Source of the DNA: Aquanectria penicillioides
Lineage: Eukaryota; Ascomycota; Sordariomycetes; Hypocreales; Nectriaceae
Length of the DNA stretch: 64,000 bases
Reading direction: 5' to 3'
Assembly (NCBI GenBank): GCA_003415625.1
Contig: PYIU01000002.1
Span: forward strand, 3,720,001 to 3,784,000
The notes beneath the pieces were generated by a model. It was given only the letters and a program-made list of their open reading frames with translations, was not told where the DNA came from and made no database searches. Below are positions 36,333 to 47,862 of the stretch, one piece after another. Position numbers and translations under genes: made by a program. How positions within the stretch are numbered: the first letter of the stretch is position 1; every line of letters starts with the position of its first letter.

Positions 36333-39178
36333 GGTTCTGCTTTCCCGCTGGCGTCGCGTCGCGCCTGAGGGCTGGCGGGCGTCATCATCTCTGGTCGTGT
36401 ATGGCGGGGAGGAATCGCCATGTGTCTTTCGCCGCTTTTGCGGGGGTCGGCGCCGGGAGGGTCACCGTCGGGGGCCATGACCTCTGGATATGGGAACGCG
36501 ACTCTCGGGGAGCGGCCTTCTCGAGGGTGGGCGCGGTTGGGGGAGCCCCAGGGTCGAAGGGCTGGCAGCGCAGTGCGTCGTCGGCGGGCACACGTTCGTG
36601 GTCTTGGGACAAGGCTGAGAACAAGGTGTGCGAAAAAAAAGCGGCGGCGAGGCTGGCGGATAACGCTCTGTGGGGCCAGGATGCGTCTGTGATTGGCCTT
36701 GCGAAGCCACTCCTGAAGATCCGGAAGCTACCCAGATCTTGGGGAACCGGGGCACTGAGGCCGTGAGGCCATTGGCCTTGGCGCCTGCTCGAGGCGTGTA
36801 AGTGTGATTACTCGAGATGACCTCTCCAGAAAAACAAGATTACTTTTGGAAGCTATCAAACAAAATAGCCACAATTAACCCACATCGAGCCTGTCAGTCT
36901 AGGTTTGGCCACTTGTAAGGAAATAGGAGGCCTACGTAGGACATACGGTAGGGATGGACAGTGGAGCTAAGCCACCCCTTTAGTGGATGAAGTTGGTCTG
37001 GATCTCTGTCGCAACCACAACTTTGCGCAGCCGCAGTTCGCTCCATGCAGCCCCCTTCAGCCCATTGTTTGGCAAAGGGCCAACCTCGACGGCCATTGTA
37101 TCAAAGTCCTACGAAGAATGGCCGCCTTAGACCTACTTCAAGATGAGTCTGTCCTAGCCTATGAGCCTGTTTTGCTCAGGTGACTGTGATTCAGCCACGT
37201 CCTGTTTTAATTCTCGATGCTATATCCGCACATGCGTTCAATGCACCTACTGGTTCTCTAGTGTCCGTCTTAAAATGGAGGTTGTCGCGCCACCGGGTGC
37301 GCGGATGGTGGATGGTGACGCTGGCAAATTAATGATGTTGTTTGCCCTGCAGAAAGGGATCGCAGAAACATGAACTAGTAGTATCCACCACCTGTCACTC
37401 GATGATCCAGAAATAACTGGAGTTTGCGTGCCAGCCACGGCGTTGAAATGTTCATTGCGCATCATTGTCCACACCGCAAAGTCGTAAAGGGGAGGGATAC
37501 TGAATACCACGCCCCCCGGCCCATGTCATTCAGACTATTGATCGTGTGCCACGATCTCAACGTTGTGGCCGACGCCATATGGTTTCGGAGTGCCCACTGG
37601 CAGGCGTCGTCCTTCTAGATTCGCATTGTTCAATCCTATGAGCCTGGCACTCATCGAGGCTGCGTATTTTACTGAACATGATTCACCATCGAGGGGATAT
37701 AAGTCTGGATGTCTTATTAGCAAAGAGATTGTACGTACGCACTGACAAGGGAGAGTCAAGACAGTGAGGGGCCTTCGATTTTGCGACTTAAGAGAGCAAT
37801 GACAGGTCAATCAATGGAGCAGGACGAGAAAAAAAAAATAAAAACAATAAAAAAATTAGCAGAAAAAGGACAAGAGGAAACGGTTGTTTTTGGCTCTGGC
37901 TTTGCCTAGCGTGAGCCGCAGCAACATAACTATCCGTGCTGACATGCCGATGACGCCCTGTGATTCATTCCCACATCACCCAAATCGCAAAACTCAATCG
38001 CAACGCAAACGTGATGGGTGAGTACAGTCAGAACCTTGAGACAGACCTGCAGCCCCCCGCGCCAAGGTCGTAGAAGGATCAGAAGCATTCAAACTCGTCG
38101 GCACTACGACATAGACTCTCCACAGGACAGAGCTCCAAGGCTCCAAGCCATACCACGACTGCTGGCAGTCGGTGGCAGCAACCTCTTGCATCCAAGCATT
38201 GACTGTGGCGCATGGAGCTGAACGCACTGGCGTCTGGCCTTCCCGTCAGACATTGGACGCCGTCGCTAGGCCATCCAGCGCCATGGAGCCATTTACGCAG
38301 CGCTATCGCCTTGTGGGCTCAGCTGTGGCGGCCTTAGAAACAGGCGTGCCTCTTTTGAGCGACTCCGGCAGATGGGAGCAGCAACAGGATGGATGGACCG
38401 GCTCATACACCAGTGCAATTGCTGACAGTCTAAGTTATCCCGAGGGGAACATGGGGCTGTCGGGAATTGAGAAGAATTAAAAATAAAATACACTCTTCTA
38501 CAGAGATGGACGATGGGGTAGCAGATGGCGTCGTCTGCTCATTAATTAATCCTCCTGCAATCTATCAGAAACGTGGAAACGGGGGGGCCGTTGGGGACCT
38601 TTCCAGGCGCATGAGCCCTCTACCATGGTATGCTTTTGCAGTGAGGACCGTGCTGGGCCAGTCAGTGAGTCAGTGCGAGGGTTGAGTGACTGTTTCTTTT
38701 GTTTCACCTGATCGGCGAACAGATGGATAGCATTGACAAAATGCAAATGACGCTGTAGCCGTTGGGCTCACAAGGCTTTTTTTTTTTTCCCCTTCGCTAT
38801 CACCTTAATCATGCAGCCTGGGCACAGGCATCCGATGGCGCGATGCGCACCGTCAGCGGCGTCCAGAGAAAACATGCTCGGCGACTCCTCCTCCCAGTCG
38901 ACGAGCGGGTTCTGGCACAGCCCACCTGCCCCTCCCTCCCCAGAAATCGCAGATAAGGTGCAACAGCGCGCTGTGCGTGCGATTGGCCGGCTATGACGAC
39001 GAGGTCGAGTGAAGGTCGAGACGAAATGGAGGGGATGAAAGACTTCCCAGGGGCGGAGACAGGCTCCATGATGATCCTTGAGAGTTTGAATGCCTGCCCA
39101 TCCTTGCAATGGCGCCTGAATGAGGGAATTTGTCTACTGTCAGAATACTGGCACCTTAGCAACGAGGACAGGGCGGGC

Positions 39179-39203
39179 TTTTTTTTTTTTTTTTTTTTTT
39201 TTT
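39179..39203. repeat. T25 homopolymer
   Basis: Twenty-five uninterrupted T lie in gene-free DNA. Length is likely to be variable or unreliable. Confidence 0.9.
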
Positions 39204-41000
39204 GAAACATGAAACGCGGACTCTCGGGGATGTCTGCGACAACTGATGTCAGAGACGATGATCTCTGCTGGCATCCAGCCCAGGAATGATAGATGGGGGG
39301 AGGGACGGACGGAACCCAGATGGTCAACAAACAAGGCGACGATGATCTTTCGAGGGGAGGTTTCCTATGACCGAGCATGTAGGTTGGAGGTGGTGATGGG
39401 GCATGTGCAGGTGATGCCATAGTCCAATTCAATTCACTTCACCTCTGACAGGGTCATTTCGTTAACCACCCCTCTTACTTCCCCCCTCCTCAAGGTAGCA
39501 GCAGTTCGAACCCCTGCCAGGCTCGGGAAAGTGTCTTCTCTCGTGGCCTCGTCTATTTCGGGACCCCGGCCAGGGCACCCGCGCGAATCCTACTTTCGGG
39601 GATGGATGTAACAGTCATGGGAATTGTCAATGCACTTTAAAGAGAGTAAGCAGCCCTACGAGCCACGGCGGCTGGGAGGGTCGCTGCAACTGGCTGGCCA
39701 AGGCAAGCCACGATGGAAGGTAGCTTATATACATAGCAGAAGCGAAAAATAAAAGGCTTAAGCGCGAAAAGAAAACAGAGCTAGACAATATAAATATAAG
39801 AGAGAAAAAAAAAAAAACGCCTATGGTTCTCAGCCCTGGGATTCGCGCGCCCAGAACTTGACTCTAAATTACCTCGAAAGGCTAAGTGGGTGGTGGGTAG
39901 GTATTGGTGGGTTGGGCGGTGGTGGGCTTCTTTTCTTCCCTCCCAGTCAGCCCAGTAGCCTGCGGCAGCCTGCCTCTCGGGCGGTGTGTCGGCGGATGGA
40001 GTCCTAAAGTGTATTGAAATGGTGTGCTGGCAACTGCCTTTGGGGGGGGAGGACTGCACTAGTTAGGACCGACGAGCTACACGACGGGCAAATAACAGGC
40101 AACAGGCATTGAGCAGCAAGCATCAGGCATTGAAGCAAATCGGCGACAAACAGTCGCAGAGATTGCCGGGTCCTTGCTCGCCGAGGCTGGATACATCGCT
40201 CCGCCACGGGTGGCCTTGTGAGCGAGCCTTTTGTGACGGACGGTTTCGCGGCGTCGGCGACTACCTAAACAGAGGATGAGCCACACAACCGCACCCAACC
40301 GGGCAGGCAGGTCACCGGCCATTGGCTGGCCATTGGCTGGCCATCGGCCTTGGTCGCATTGTCTTGGCTCAGCCCTGCTGCTTGCTCGAAGGGCTTCGAC
40401 CGAAGCACAGCAACATGCTGGTAGACAAGTTCTCGAGGGTGACACTGCGCCTGCGTCCGGCACACGTTCTGCTCCCTGCACACCCTGCACGCTCTGCTCA
40501 CCCTGCATGCACATGGTTGACAGTGTCTAACAAACGGCCGTCTCCAGCTCTATGCATGCTGCTTCGGGCACTTGCTTGCCATCGCTGAAGGAGGCAATGG
40601 CCGATCATTCAACGAACGCTCACAGGGGGAAATGATCATTAGCCTTGGCACATGCGTTGCAGTTGTCCCGAGCTCGCACTACACCGTAGTTTGTGGCCCG
40701 GTAGCCTGACGGACCGGTGGACGGGCCTCCCCTCTGTCTGTCTGCTTGCCATCCAGCAATTCCGTGCGTGCCCCTGGAAATCTTGCAAAAAACCTTGGAA
40801 ACCCCGGGTATCCTAGACAGGCCTGGACGGGACGCCAAGCCTCGCCTCTTCCCTCAAACCGACCAATCGTTAGGCTCCCTCACAACGCAGATTAAATTAC
40901 CTTGGGCCCCCTGTGGGCAGAAAGGACAAGGCAGCTTGTCTTCGTTCGGGCTCGGTCTCATGGCCCGATCTCATTCCCCCAAATTTTCCCTCCTAGGGGA

Positions 41001-41020
41001 GGGGGGGGGGGGGGGGGGGG
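41001..41020. repeat. G20 homopolymer
   Basis: Twenty uninterrupted G lie immediately after AGGGGA, in gene-free DNA. This is unusual in a fungal genome and difficult to sequence. Confidence 0.9.
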
Positions 41021-42260
41021 CATGGGCTCCAGCCACTCACAACCCGGACCCCCAACTGCGCCGTACTGGCCCTTGGACGCTTTTCTACAACGTAGTATTA
41101 CTCAAGGCATGAAGAACAGCCTAGGTGGGGATGTCACCATCAGCGACCAACGCGCTCCCGTCTCTACCCCCCCCTTCGACAAAAGAGTCACTGTCGAAGC
41201 AAGGAAAGAAGAAGGCTAGCCTGATCCGGGCTAAGTATTGAACCTGGGAAGCTCCAGCTCACTGCTTTAGTGCTGCAAGCTCTGTCAGCCTTTATTGTTT
41301 TTCCGCCTGGGGCCTGGGTCTTCGTTGTGGATGGCAGCGGTGGTAGGTTGGTCGGCATAGCCTTTCATGGCTGAAGTTGGGTTGGGTAAGGTACTTTGGC
41401 ACCCGTTCGCAGCTTTCAGTGGTACGACCAGCGAACTTCCACTGAAGCTCCAGTGACCGGCGGTGGCTGGACACCCACTAAAAAAGCAGCCAACCACCAT
41501 AAGGAGCAAAATGACCCCCCCAGCTTGCGCCCAGCCAGTGAACTATCCGTCAGCAGAAGTCAGTTGCCCAGCCCGAACGAACCGGCAACCCTCGTCCCGT
41601 AGGCGCGCGTACTGCACACCCCTGGCAACCGTCTGCCCACCCCCCGAAGGGTCCATCCCTCCCCCCCTTACCTCCTTCTCTTGTGCCCTCTCGCGCTTGG
41701 CATTGCTGTTGGCCTGGCCTGGTCCGATCCTTTCGCATGGTACTGTGGAGTGGACATAGTGCTCTTGTTCGCCTTGCCCGTACCCCTGCTCATTCACCCG
41801 TTGGACACGCGCGCACGCCGATTGGTACGTACCCGACTCAGAACGCCCAGGCGGAGGTACAAGCGGGTTGGCGGACAGGGCTGGTACGTACCTCCACTAT
41901 TTGTCGTACCTGCCTTAGTGGCATCGCCTGTTCCAAACTCGGAAAGTGCCTTTGGCCTCAGGCCCCGCTGCTCTAGCTCGCCGCTCACCTCGCCCCGTTA
42001 CACGCCGGCATTTATTCTCTTCAGCTCGGGCTTCTTGCTCTTTCTCTTTCTCTTCTTCCTTTCTCACCACCCTACTACCAGTCGCTCCTTTGACTTTTGC
42101 ACCGGCTTTCAGCCCCCGACGTTCTTTATTATAAACCAAGGCAGCCTCACCCGCTCCTACCATCCCACCCACCTCACCTTCCCACCTCAGTCACTCACTC
42201 ACTTTCCTTTCACTTCTACGAAATCTTTCGTATTTTATAATACCCCAAAAAACCGTCAAG

Positions 42261-43081
42261 ATGAAGTTCTCTCTCGCCGCTGCCCTGGCCTTTGTTGCCT
42301 CTGCTATCGCTCAGACCGCCGACTTCGACCCCATCACCTCCCCCGATGCCTGGCAGGTTCTCCCCGCGGGTCAGACCTTCACTGTCAAGTGGACCGCTCC
42401 CCCCAAGTACTCTGGCAAGACCGTCGCCATCTCCCTGATCGGTGGTGCTACCCAGAACACCCAGGTCCCTCTCCAGACCATCGCCTGTAAGTGAATCACA
42501 GAGTGCCTCGAGAGCACGGGACTTGGTGGGAACCGCAGTAAACTAACATCTTCACAGCTGGTGTCTCCAACGACGCTGGTTCCTACGCCTGGGCTGTTCC
42601 CGCCACCCTTGGCGACAAGGCCGTTTACGGTCTCGTTTTCACTCTTGAGAGCGACACCACCATCTTCCAGTACTCCAACCCCTTCAAGATTGACGGTACC
42701 GTCCAGGTTTCCAGCTCTTCCGCCGCTGCCACCTCTGCCGCCACCTCTGCTACCTCCGCCGTGGTCACCATCAGCCTGTCTTCTTCTGCTAAGCCCGCTG
42801 ACTACACCACCACCGTCCCCGTTGTCCTGACCACCACCGTCCCTTGCAACACCACCACCATTCCCTACACTGCTCCCTACGTTGGTCCCTCCGCCACTGC
42901 TCCCGTCAAGCCTTACAACAACGCTACTTTCTCCACCGCCGTTGTTCCTCCCGTCAAGACCAGCACCGGCAAGACCTCCGTCCCCACCCCCTCGACTCCC
43001 GTCACCGGCGCCGGTGCTCACTTCGCCGCCGCCCCCATGGCCGTTGTCGGTGGTCTCATCCTTGCCGCTCTTGCTCTGTAA
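42261..43081 (+). CDS. GPI-anchored Ser/Thr-rich cell-wall protein with Kre9/Knh1-like N-terminal domain
   Basis: Exons are 42261-42486 and 42558-43081, with a 71-nt intron (donor GTAAGT, branch AACTAAC, acceptor CAG) that creates a TCT Ser codon at the junction. The product is 249 aa. It has a signal peptide (MKFSLAAALAFVASAIA), then an Ig-like Kre9/Knh1 N-terminal domain at about 22-115 (ITSPDAWQVLPAGQTFTVKW, GVSNDAGSYAW, YSNPFKI). A long Ser/Thr/Ala/Pro region for O-mannosylation follows at about 118-225, with TTTVP-type repeats and NTT and NAT glycosylation sequons. It ends in a GPI signal (GAGAHFAAAPMAVVGGLILA plus a hydrophobic end). Role: attachment in plasma membrane or wall, possibly in beta-glucan assembly. 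Codons are strongly C-ending, which suggests high expression and also explains the long antisense frame. The start context TCAAGATGAAG is good. Confidence 0.92.
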
Positions 43082-44873
43082 ATGGAGTAAAAGCGGTCGG
43101 TTCGTTTTGGTTTCTTAGTGGTGTCATGACCTCATGACTGCATTTAGAGGGTTTTCCGTTTCTTCTAGTACGGATGCAGTCTGGGTATTTCAGGCCTTCT
43201 TGCGTACATACGTTTGATATTTGGTGTCCCGAGTTGGGAAAGGAAAGGTATTCAGGATTGTTAATGTATTATGGAAAAAAAAACAGAAAAGCCCCCCATG
43301 GGTTATTGTCTTCAAGTTTCTCGATATAGCACGCCTGCGTTCCTCTGCTGCTACGTCTAATAGACATTTCGCCCAGCTTTTGTTTGCTCTTTTTCTTATT
43401 TCCTTTCGGGAGGGTCTTTCTTCTCTATCATGTCAGATTTCACACTAAATCTAATGCGATAATGACTATTCACAACTGAATTCGCTTCTGTGTGCTGATG
43501 CCTGTGTGCTCTGTGATTGTCATTTTAAATAGGCTCAACTAGTAGACTTGGGCTTGTTTCACAATTAATTCTGCTCTCTGTTGTTGGAGGGCGGATGGGT
43601 CCGCCGAACCAGGTTCTCCTACCGAATTTTCCATCTCGGGTGCGTAGCGAAAAACTTTGCTGTTCCTTGGGCGAACACGGAAAACCAGCCCCAACATATA
43701 CCCCACGCACAGGCACCCGCGCATAACCTGCATTGATTTCCGGCGGTGAACTTGATGCTACCTGGTGGTCGTGTGGATTTTTTTTCTTCTCACTCCTCCC
43801 TGTTGGAATGCGACATGATTGCTGCGCCCAGGATCAGGATCTTAGTGTTCGTATGGTATGGCATGACAATTGGCTACACCTCGTCAAGGTATGCGGGATG
43901 TCACCCTCTGGAATGTGATGGCATCAATGGTCTGACAGGCGTTTGGATGGATCTACAACGGCCGGTACCTCCCCTTCCCGCCTTACTAATCGGGCATTCG
44001 TTTCTGCGTTTCGTGGAAAATAAAAGCCGCCGTCGTATTTTTCTATTGTAGCTAAGATGAAGTCTGAATAGAGTTTTGGCCGTCCTTTTTTAATTCCTTC
44101 CGAGAATCCCGAATCTTCCTTCGTCGAATTCCTTCAACCCCCCCGGGGCGCCGATGACGTCCCGACGGTGACAAGCAACGCCATCACGGCTCCTTTCAGT
44201 CGGGGAGGGTCTGAAGCCCTCCCCCGGCGGGCCTTGTAGAAATGGTGTCAGGCAGTCTCAGTCTGCCGGTAGCACGGCGGGCTGTGCGTGGTGTTTTGGA
44301 GCTGGGGTTTAGTAGTGATAGCGCAGATCCCGATCTGCATGTTGCAGGCTTTTTTCCACAGAGTAAATCATTAGATTTTGAGTGCGCAACATGGCTCACA
44401 CGCCACCTGCCTGTCTGTACGCTATTTATCTCATTTCCCTTGTCTTGCTGTGTGACACGATGTGATGCGATGCCGTAGGCGCTCGCTACAATGTGACGCA
44501 ACAACAGGGGAGGTGAGAGACAAGGTGAAGAACGCCATTATGGTGGACACGGATGGGATTAGGGGTGCATTACGAAAACGGCGAAACAATAACGCGGAGG
44601 CATGTGAATGTGATCTTTGTTCTAAATTGGAAGAAGAATTAAATAAAAAAAAATATCGTTCTAAGGTGCAACCGAGTGATTCCTGGACCATTCCAATGCC
44701 GAGACCAATACCCCTTCGATCTGTCTTGACCAGAACCTTGGTACTATTTTCCCCCGTCTCCTTGGCAACGCCTACCAGATACGAAAAGAACTGCTAGCAC
44801 ACAATTGTAGTCTCAACAATGCCATAAACTTCTGCACTCCCCGGGTGGCGACAACTTCTCTACCATTTCTCGA
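43082..44873. other. Convergent spacer between the GPI-protein and nitrate transporter genes
   Basis: This is the 3' region of both neighbouring genes. Frames such as 44462-44797 (+) have no family signature. T-rich tracts flank the gene ends. No gene supported. Confidence 0.5.
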
Positions 44874-46481
44874 TCAGTGTCCGCCGATTTGGCCCTTGGG
44901 CAGCGGGGGAATCCAGCAAACTAGGAGGTTCAGAGCAATGTGGATGATTCCAATCACCCAGAGTCCCATGGCGTAGTCGTTGCCCGAGTTCATGAACCGG
45001 AAGATGATGGCGAAGATGATACCTCCCAGGTTGCCACCACCTCCTGTCAAGCCGGAGAGGATACCGTTGGCAAAGGGATGGACGTGAGGGACCAGAGCAA
45101 AGTTGGCACCGTTGCCGGCCTCGTGGAAGACGGACATAAGAACAATGAGACCAACGAGAGTACCGATGCTGCTGTTGTTGGCTTCCGAAGGGTTCACCTT
45201 GCCAATGACGACGAGGAGAGCACCAGTCAGAACGCCGCAAATTGTGATCCAGGCCTTCTTCAACCAAAGATTGCGTCCGCACCGGGTGTATAGGATATCG
45301 GCAACGACACCGCCTAGGGGTCGGTTGACGAAGTTGAGGAAACCGAAAATGGCAGCATAGTTGCTAGCCTTGGTCTGGTCGAGATGGGGGAAGTTCTTCT
45401 TGAAGTAGGAGCTCAGGATGGCATTGATGGCCAGTTCACCACCGAATGAGCAGGCATAGGTCGCGACGTGGAAGATTGTCTGGGGAGAGTAGATAACAGG
45501 AAGAGCTTCCTTCCAGGTGGGCTTGACAACGATCTCGCCTTGGCTAATCTCGACAGCTTCACCCTGAGTAATAGCGGACTCGTGGTTGCCTGTTTTGACG
45601 TCCTTCTCGTATCCATTGCTGTTCTCTTCATCCGAGGCAGAGCGCTCAGGAGTTCGGTTTCCACTAGGAGTAGGGACTGCATCGGTATTGGCAAGGCCCA
45701 GAGCCTCCATGTTCATTCGGATGTCCTGGGCTCTGTCCTTCCACTCGCCAGTGGGTGTGTCTGGGCAAAGCAGTAGCATGCCAACACCACAAACAAGAAG
45801 GCAGACGAGCGGGACAATGAATGTAACCCTCCAGGCTTTGGAAGGGGTCATCCCCTGATGAGCAACCAGGGAGTCAAAGACAGCTGGCATAATGAAGTAG
45901 GTGATGCCACCACCGGCGTTGCCCCAACCTCCAGACAAGGCATTGGCAGTGCCGACGATGTTCTTATCGAAGAAACCGGTACACCAGACCTGGCACGGGA
46001 CGAAAGTCGCTCCCAGGATACCGATGAAGAAACGGGAGACGTACAAGCCGTTGGCGCTCGTGACAAGAGGTGCGAGACCGATGGGCAGACAGCCAAGGAG
46101 GATGAGAAACGCATATACTTTTCGGGGGCCGAATTGATCACAGAGAGGACCAGTGATAAAACGGAGAAAGAGAGTTGCCGAGAGCGAAACGATGTTGGAA
46201 TTAGCGATTTGGGCTGGCGTTAGGTGCAGATCTTGCTTGATGGTGACCGTCAACAAAGGGGGAAACGTGTACCTTGACACCAAAAGTCAGTCAACCTTCA
46301 AAAGGGAAGGGATCCAAGCAGTGCCTTACCATGCCCAGAAAGCGAGCATAAAGCCCATCCAGGAAAAGAAGAAAACTCGGCCATGGAGGTCGACAGGGTT
46401 GAGAAAGGGGACACTTCTGGCCTTTTTGTTTATAGGGTTGACCTCGGGGGCCTTCCACAAATGGGCAAACTGGACACCCAT
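44874..46481 (-). CDS. nrtA: High-affinity nitrate/nitrite transporter (NrtA/CrnA, MFS NNP family)
   Basis: This plasma-membrane proton symporter imports nitrate for assimilation. Two exons (minus) are 46330-46481 and 44874-46272, with a 57-nt intron at 46273-46329 splitting a Trp codon (FWAW-YTFPPLL). The product is 516 aa, the family's normal size with about 12 membrane segments. Visible signatures: [11 protein letters not shown] and the first segment [15 protein letters not shown]; Arg in [29 protein letters not shown]; Gly-rich nitrate signatures [13 protein letters not shown] and [15 protein letters not shown]; Arg in [20 protein letters not shown]. The long hydrophilic loop at about 230-300 is typical of fungal members. 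I chose ATG 46481 ([16 protein letters not shown]) because it matches the conserved N-terminus. An ATG 23 codons upstream is open but unconserved. No nitrate or nitrite reductase gene lies nearby. Confidence 0.93.
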
Positions 46482-46651
46482 TTTGGCGAAATGAAGTATA
46501 ATAAAAAAGCTCCGTGCGTTTTTCGAGGGCTGGACTGAGATTGATTCCAAAGAAACCTGGCAAGGAAAGAAACCAGTGTTGTCAGTGTCTTCGAGTGTTG
46601 TCGATGGTCGTGCCTTGATCGACTTTTGGTCAAGACGGACGAGATCTATCC

Positions 46652-46660
46652 CATATATAG
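46652..46660 (-). promoter_or_regulatory. TATA box of the nitrate transporter gene
   Basis: The minus strand reads CTATATATG about 170 nt upstream of the transporter ATG, a sensible TATA position. Confidence 0.5.
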
Positions 46661-46941
46661 CACGACAGAATGATGTTTAAGCTGGAGAATAAGATGCAAG
46701 TGAGATATGCATCTCCGGATCTCCAACGATCTCGCGGGTGAGCTAACTCGATAAGGAGAGGTTATCTGAGCACCAAGTCTGACTGGAGAGCCAGTTTGAC
46801 GGATATGCACGTTTCGGCGGAAGACGGAGATGCTTAAACCGGCAAGGCTTCTTGGCTACCTTACTGATCCGATAAGGACGGGAAGAGGGACGGGAGGCTA
46901 GGGCAATCCGCGGGTAGGAGTGAGATAGTGAGTGACAGAAA

Positions 46942-46949
46942 CTCCGTGG
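46942..46949 (+). promoter_or_regulatory. NirA/NIT4-type nitrate-response site
   Basis: CTCCGTGG fits the NirA consensus CTCCGHGG. It lies about 460 nt upstream of the nrtA start, with a GATAA three bases to its right. NirA is the nitrate-specific Zn2Cys6 activator that works with AreA. Confidence 0.55.
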
Positions 46950-47620
46950 CTGATAAATGCCAGCCCGCTGAGAAAAGGAATCAAGAGCCTAGACCACAGG
47001 TGTTCCAGATCCAAGTGAGTACAGCCTACAGAGCAGAATGGCCACTGTTACTTATGTACTCCGGTCGCAGGAGTCGATAGGCGTCAGTTTGAGAGCATGC
47101 ACACGCTTGCGTGGGATTTCTATTCCAGGCCAAACACTCTCTAAAACGCGGGCCGCGGATTTGATATGGGGAATATGTTTTTACCAGAGATTTTTGCTTT
47201 GGGCATCATCCATCACGTTTCTGAAGTGTCCCGTCGGGCGTATTTGAATGATTACTCAATTTACAGGAGATACACGATCCGGGCGTGAGCGTAGGAGCGT
47301 GGGCCTGTAAAAGGTATATATGATAGAGATAAGAAGCCACACTCAATGCTTGATGAGGCGGCCATGTGCCGAAGGGGATGGCTTGACCGACACCGCTAGG
47401 CGTGGCCTCAGCCTGGTCGCCAGTGATAAGGCGACGGCTCAGAGACAAATTCCCCGAATGCCATTGGACGCTGGAGCTTAGCGTAACAGCAGATAAAGAT
47501 CAAGAGATGAGGCTAAGAAAAGCTCCATGGAGATGGTGGGTGGGCGGGACCAGGGGCGCCTAGCGCCAAGTGAGCGTAGAGATTAGCTGTTGGCGTACCT
47601 GGAAGAGCTGAAGAATGAAT

Positions 47621-47630
47621 CTCCGCGGAG
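47621..47630. promoter_or_regulatory. Palindromic NirA-type site
   Basis: CTCCGCGGAG matches CTCCGHGG on both strands. It lies about 1.1 kb upstream of the nrtA start, distal but on the promoter side, with a GATAAG 80 nt further out. Confidence 0.4.
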
Positions 47631-47841
47631 AAGGTGGTGGCGGGCGCCCTGCCTATATAGTTGGAGCAAACCGGAGCTGGAAGTCTCAGTCGCCCCCGTG
47701 GGGGTTTGATAAGGCCGCTGTCAATCCTCATGCTCCTGAATCAGTTACGCCGATAACACGACGAGACCGGCACCCTTGATAATGGTTTCATAGCCGGATT
47801 GCATGCAACATGACAGATGACGGGCTCGGGCGACCGGGTCT

Positions 47842-47862
47842 GTCGTCGTCGTCGTCGTCGTC
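47842..47862. repeat. (GTC)7 microsatellite
   Basis: Seven perfect GTC units lie in the divergent promoter region. Confidence 0.85.

Larger units (their letters stand above)
36333..42260. other. 6-kb gene-free region
   Basis: No gene recognised. The long minus frame 38809-39432 translates straight through a T25 run and is spurious. Notable sequences are T25 at 39179-39203 and G20 at 41001-41020. CT-rich leader sequence before the Kre9-like gene lies at about 41980-42230. Confidence 0.5.
46750..47713. promoter_or_regulatory. Cluster of AreA/NIT2-type GATA sites upstream of nrtA
   Basis: GATAAG occurs at 46750, 46871, 47425 and 47708. GATAA(A) occurs at 46952 and 47492, and TTATCT (reverse GATAA) near 46764. 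AreA/NIT2 GATA factors activate nitrate-utilisation genes when ammonium or glutamine is scarce. The density upstream of a nitrate transporter supports nitrogen-metabolite control. Individual GATA hexamers are common by chance. Confidence 0.5.

Noticed and set aside
38809..39432. 207-codon minus frame
   Set aside because: It translates a T25 run as poly-Lys and has no other coding evidence.
39495..39530. GTTCGAACC resembling a tRNA B box
   Set aside because: No A box, acceptor stem or anticodon arm could be folded around it on either strand.
41225..41290. Minus-strand GGTTCAATA resembling a tRNA T arm
   Set aside because: The flanking arms do not pair into a cloverleaf.
41681..42490. 269-codon plus frame entering the Kre9-like gene
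   Set aside because: It reads the CT-rich leader and then the first exon of that gene out of phase.
42371..43021. 216-codon Gly-rich frame antisense to the GPI-protein gene
   Set aside because: It mirrors the strongly C-ending codons of the sense gene and has no domain or independent signals.
44462..44797. 111-codon frame with Cys and Lys/Glu-rich parts
   Set aside because: It lies in a convergent 3' spacer with no family signature or start support.
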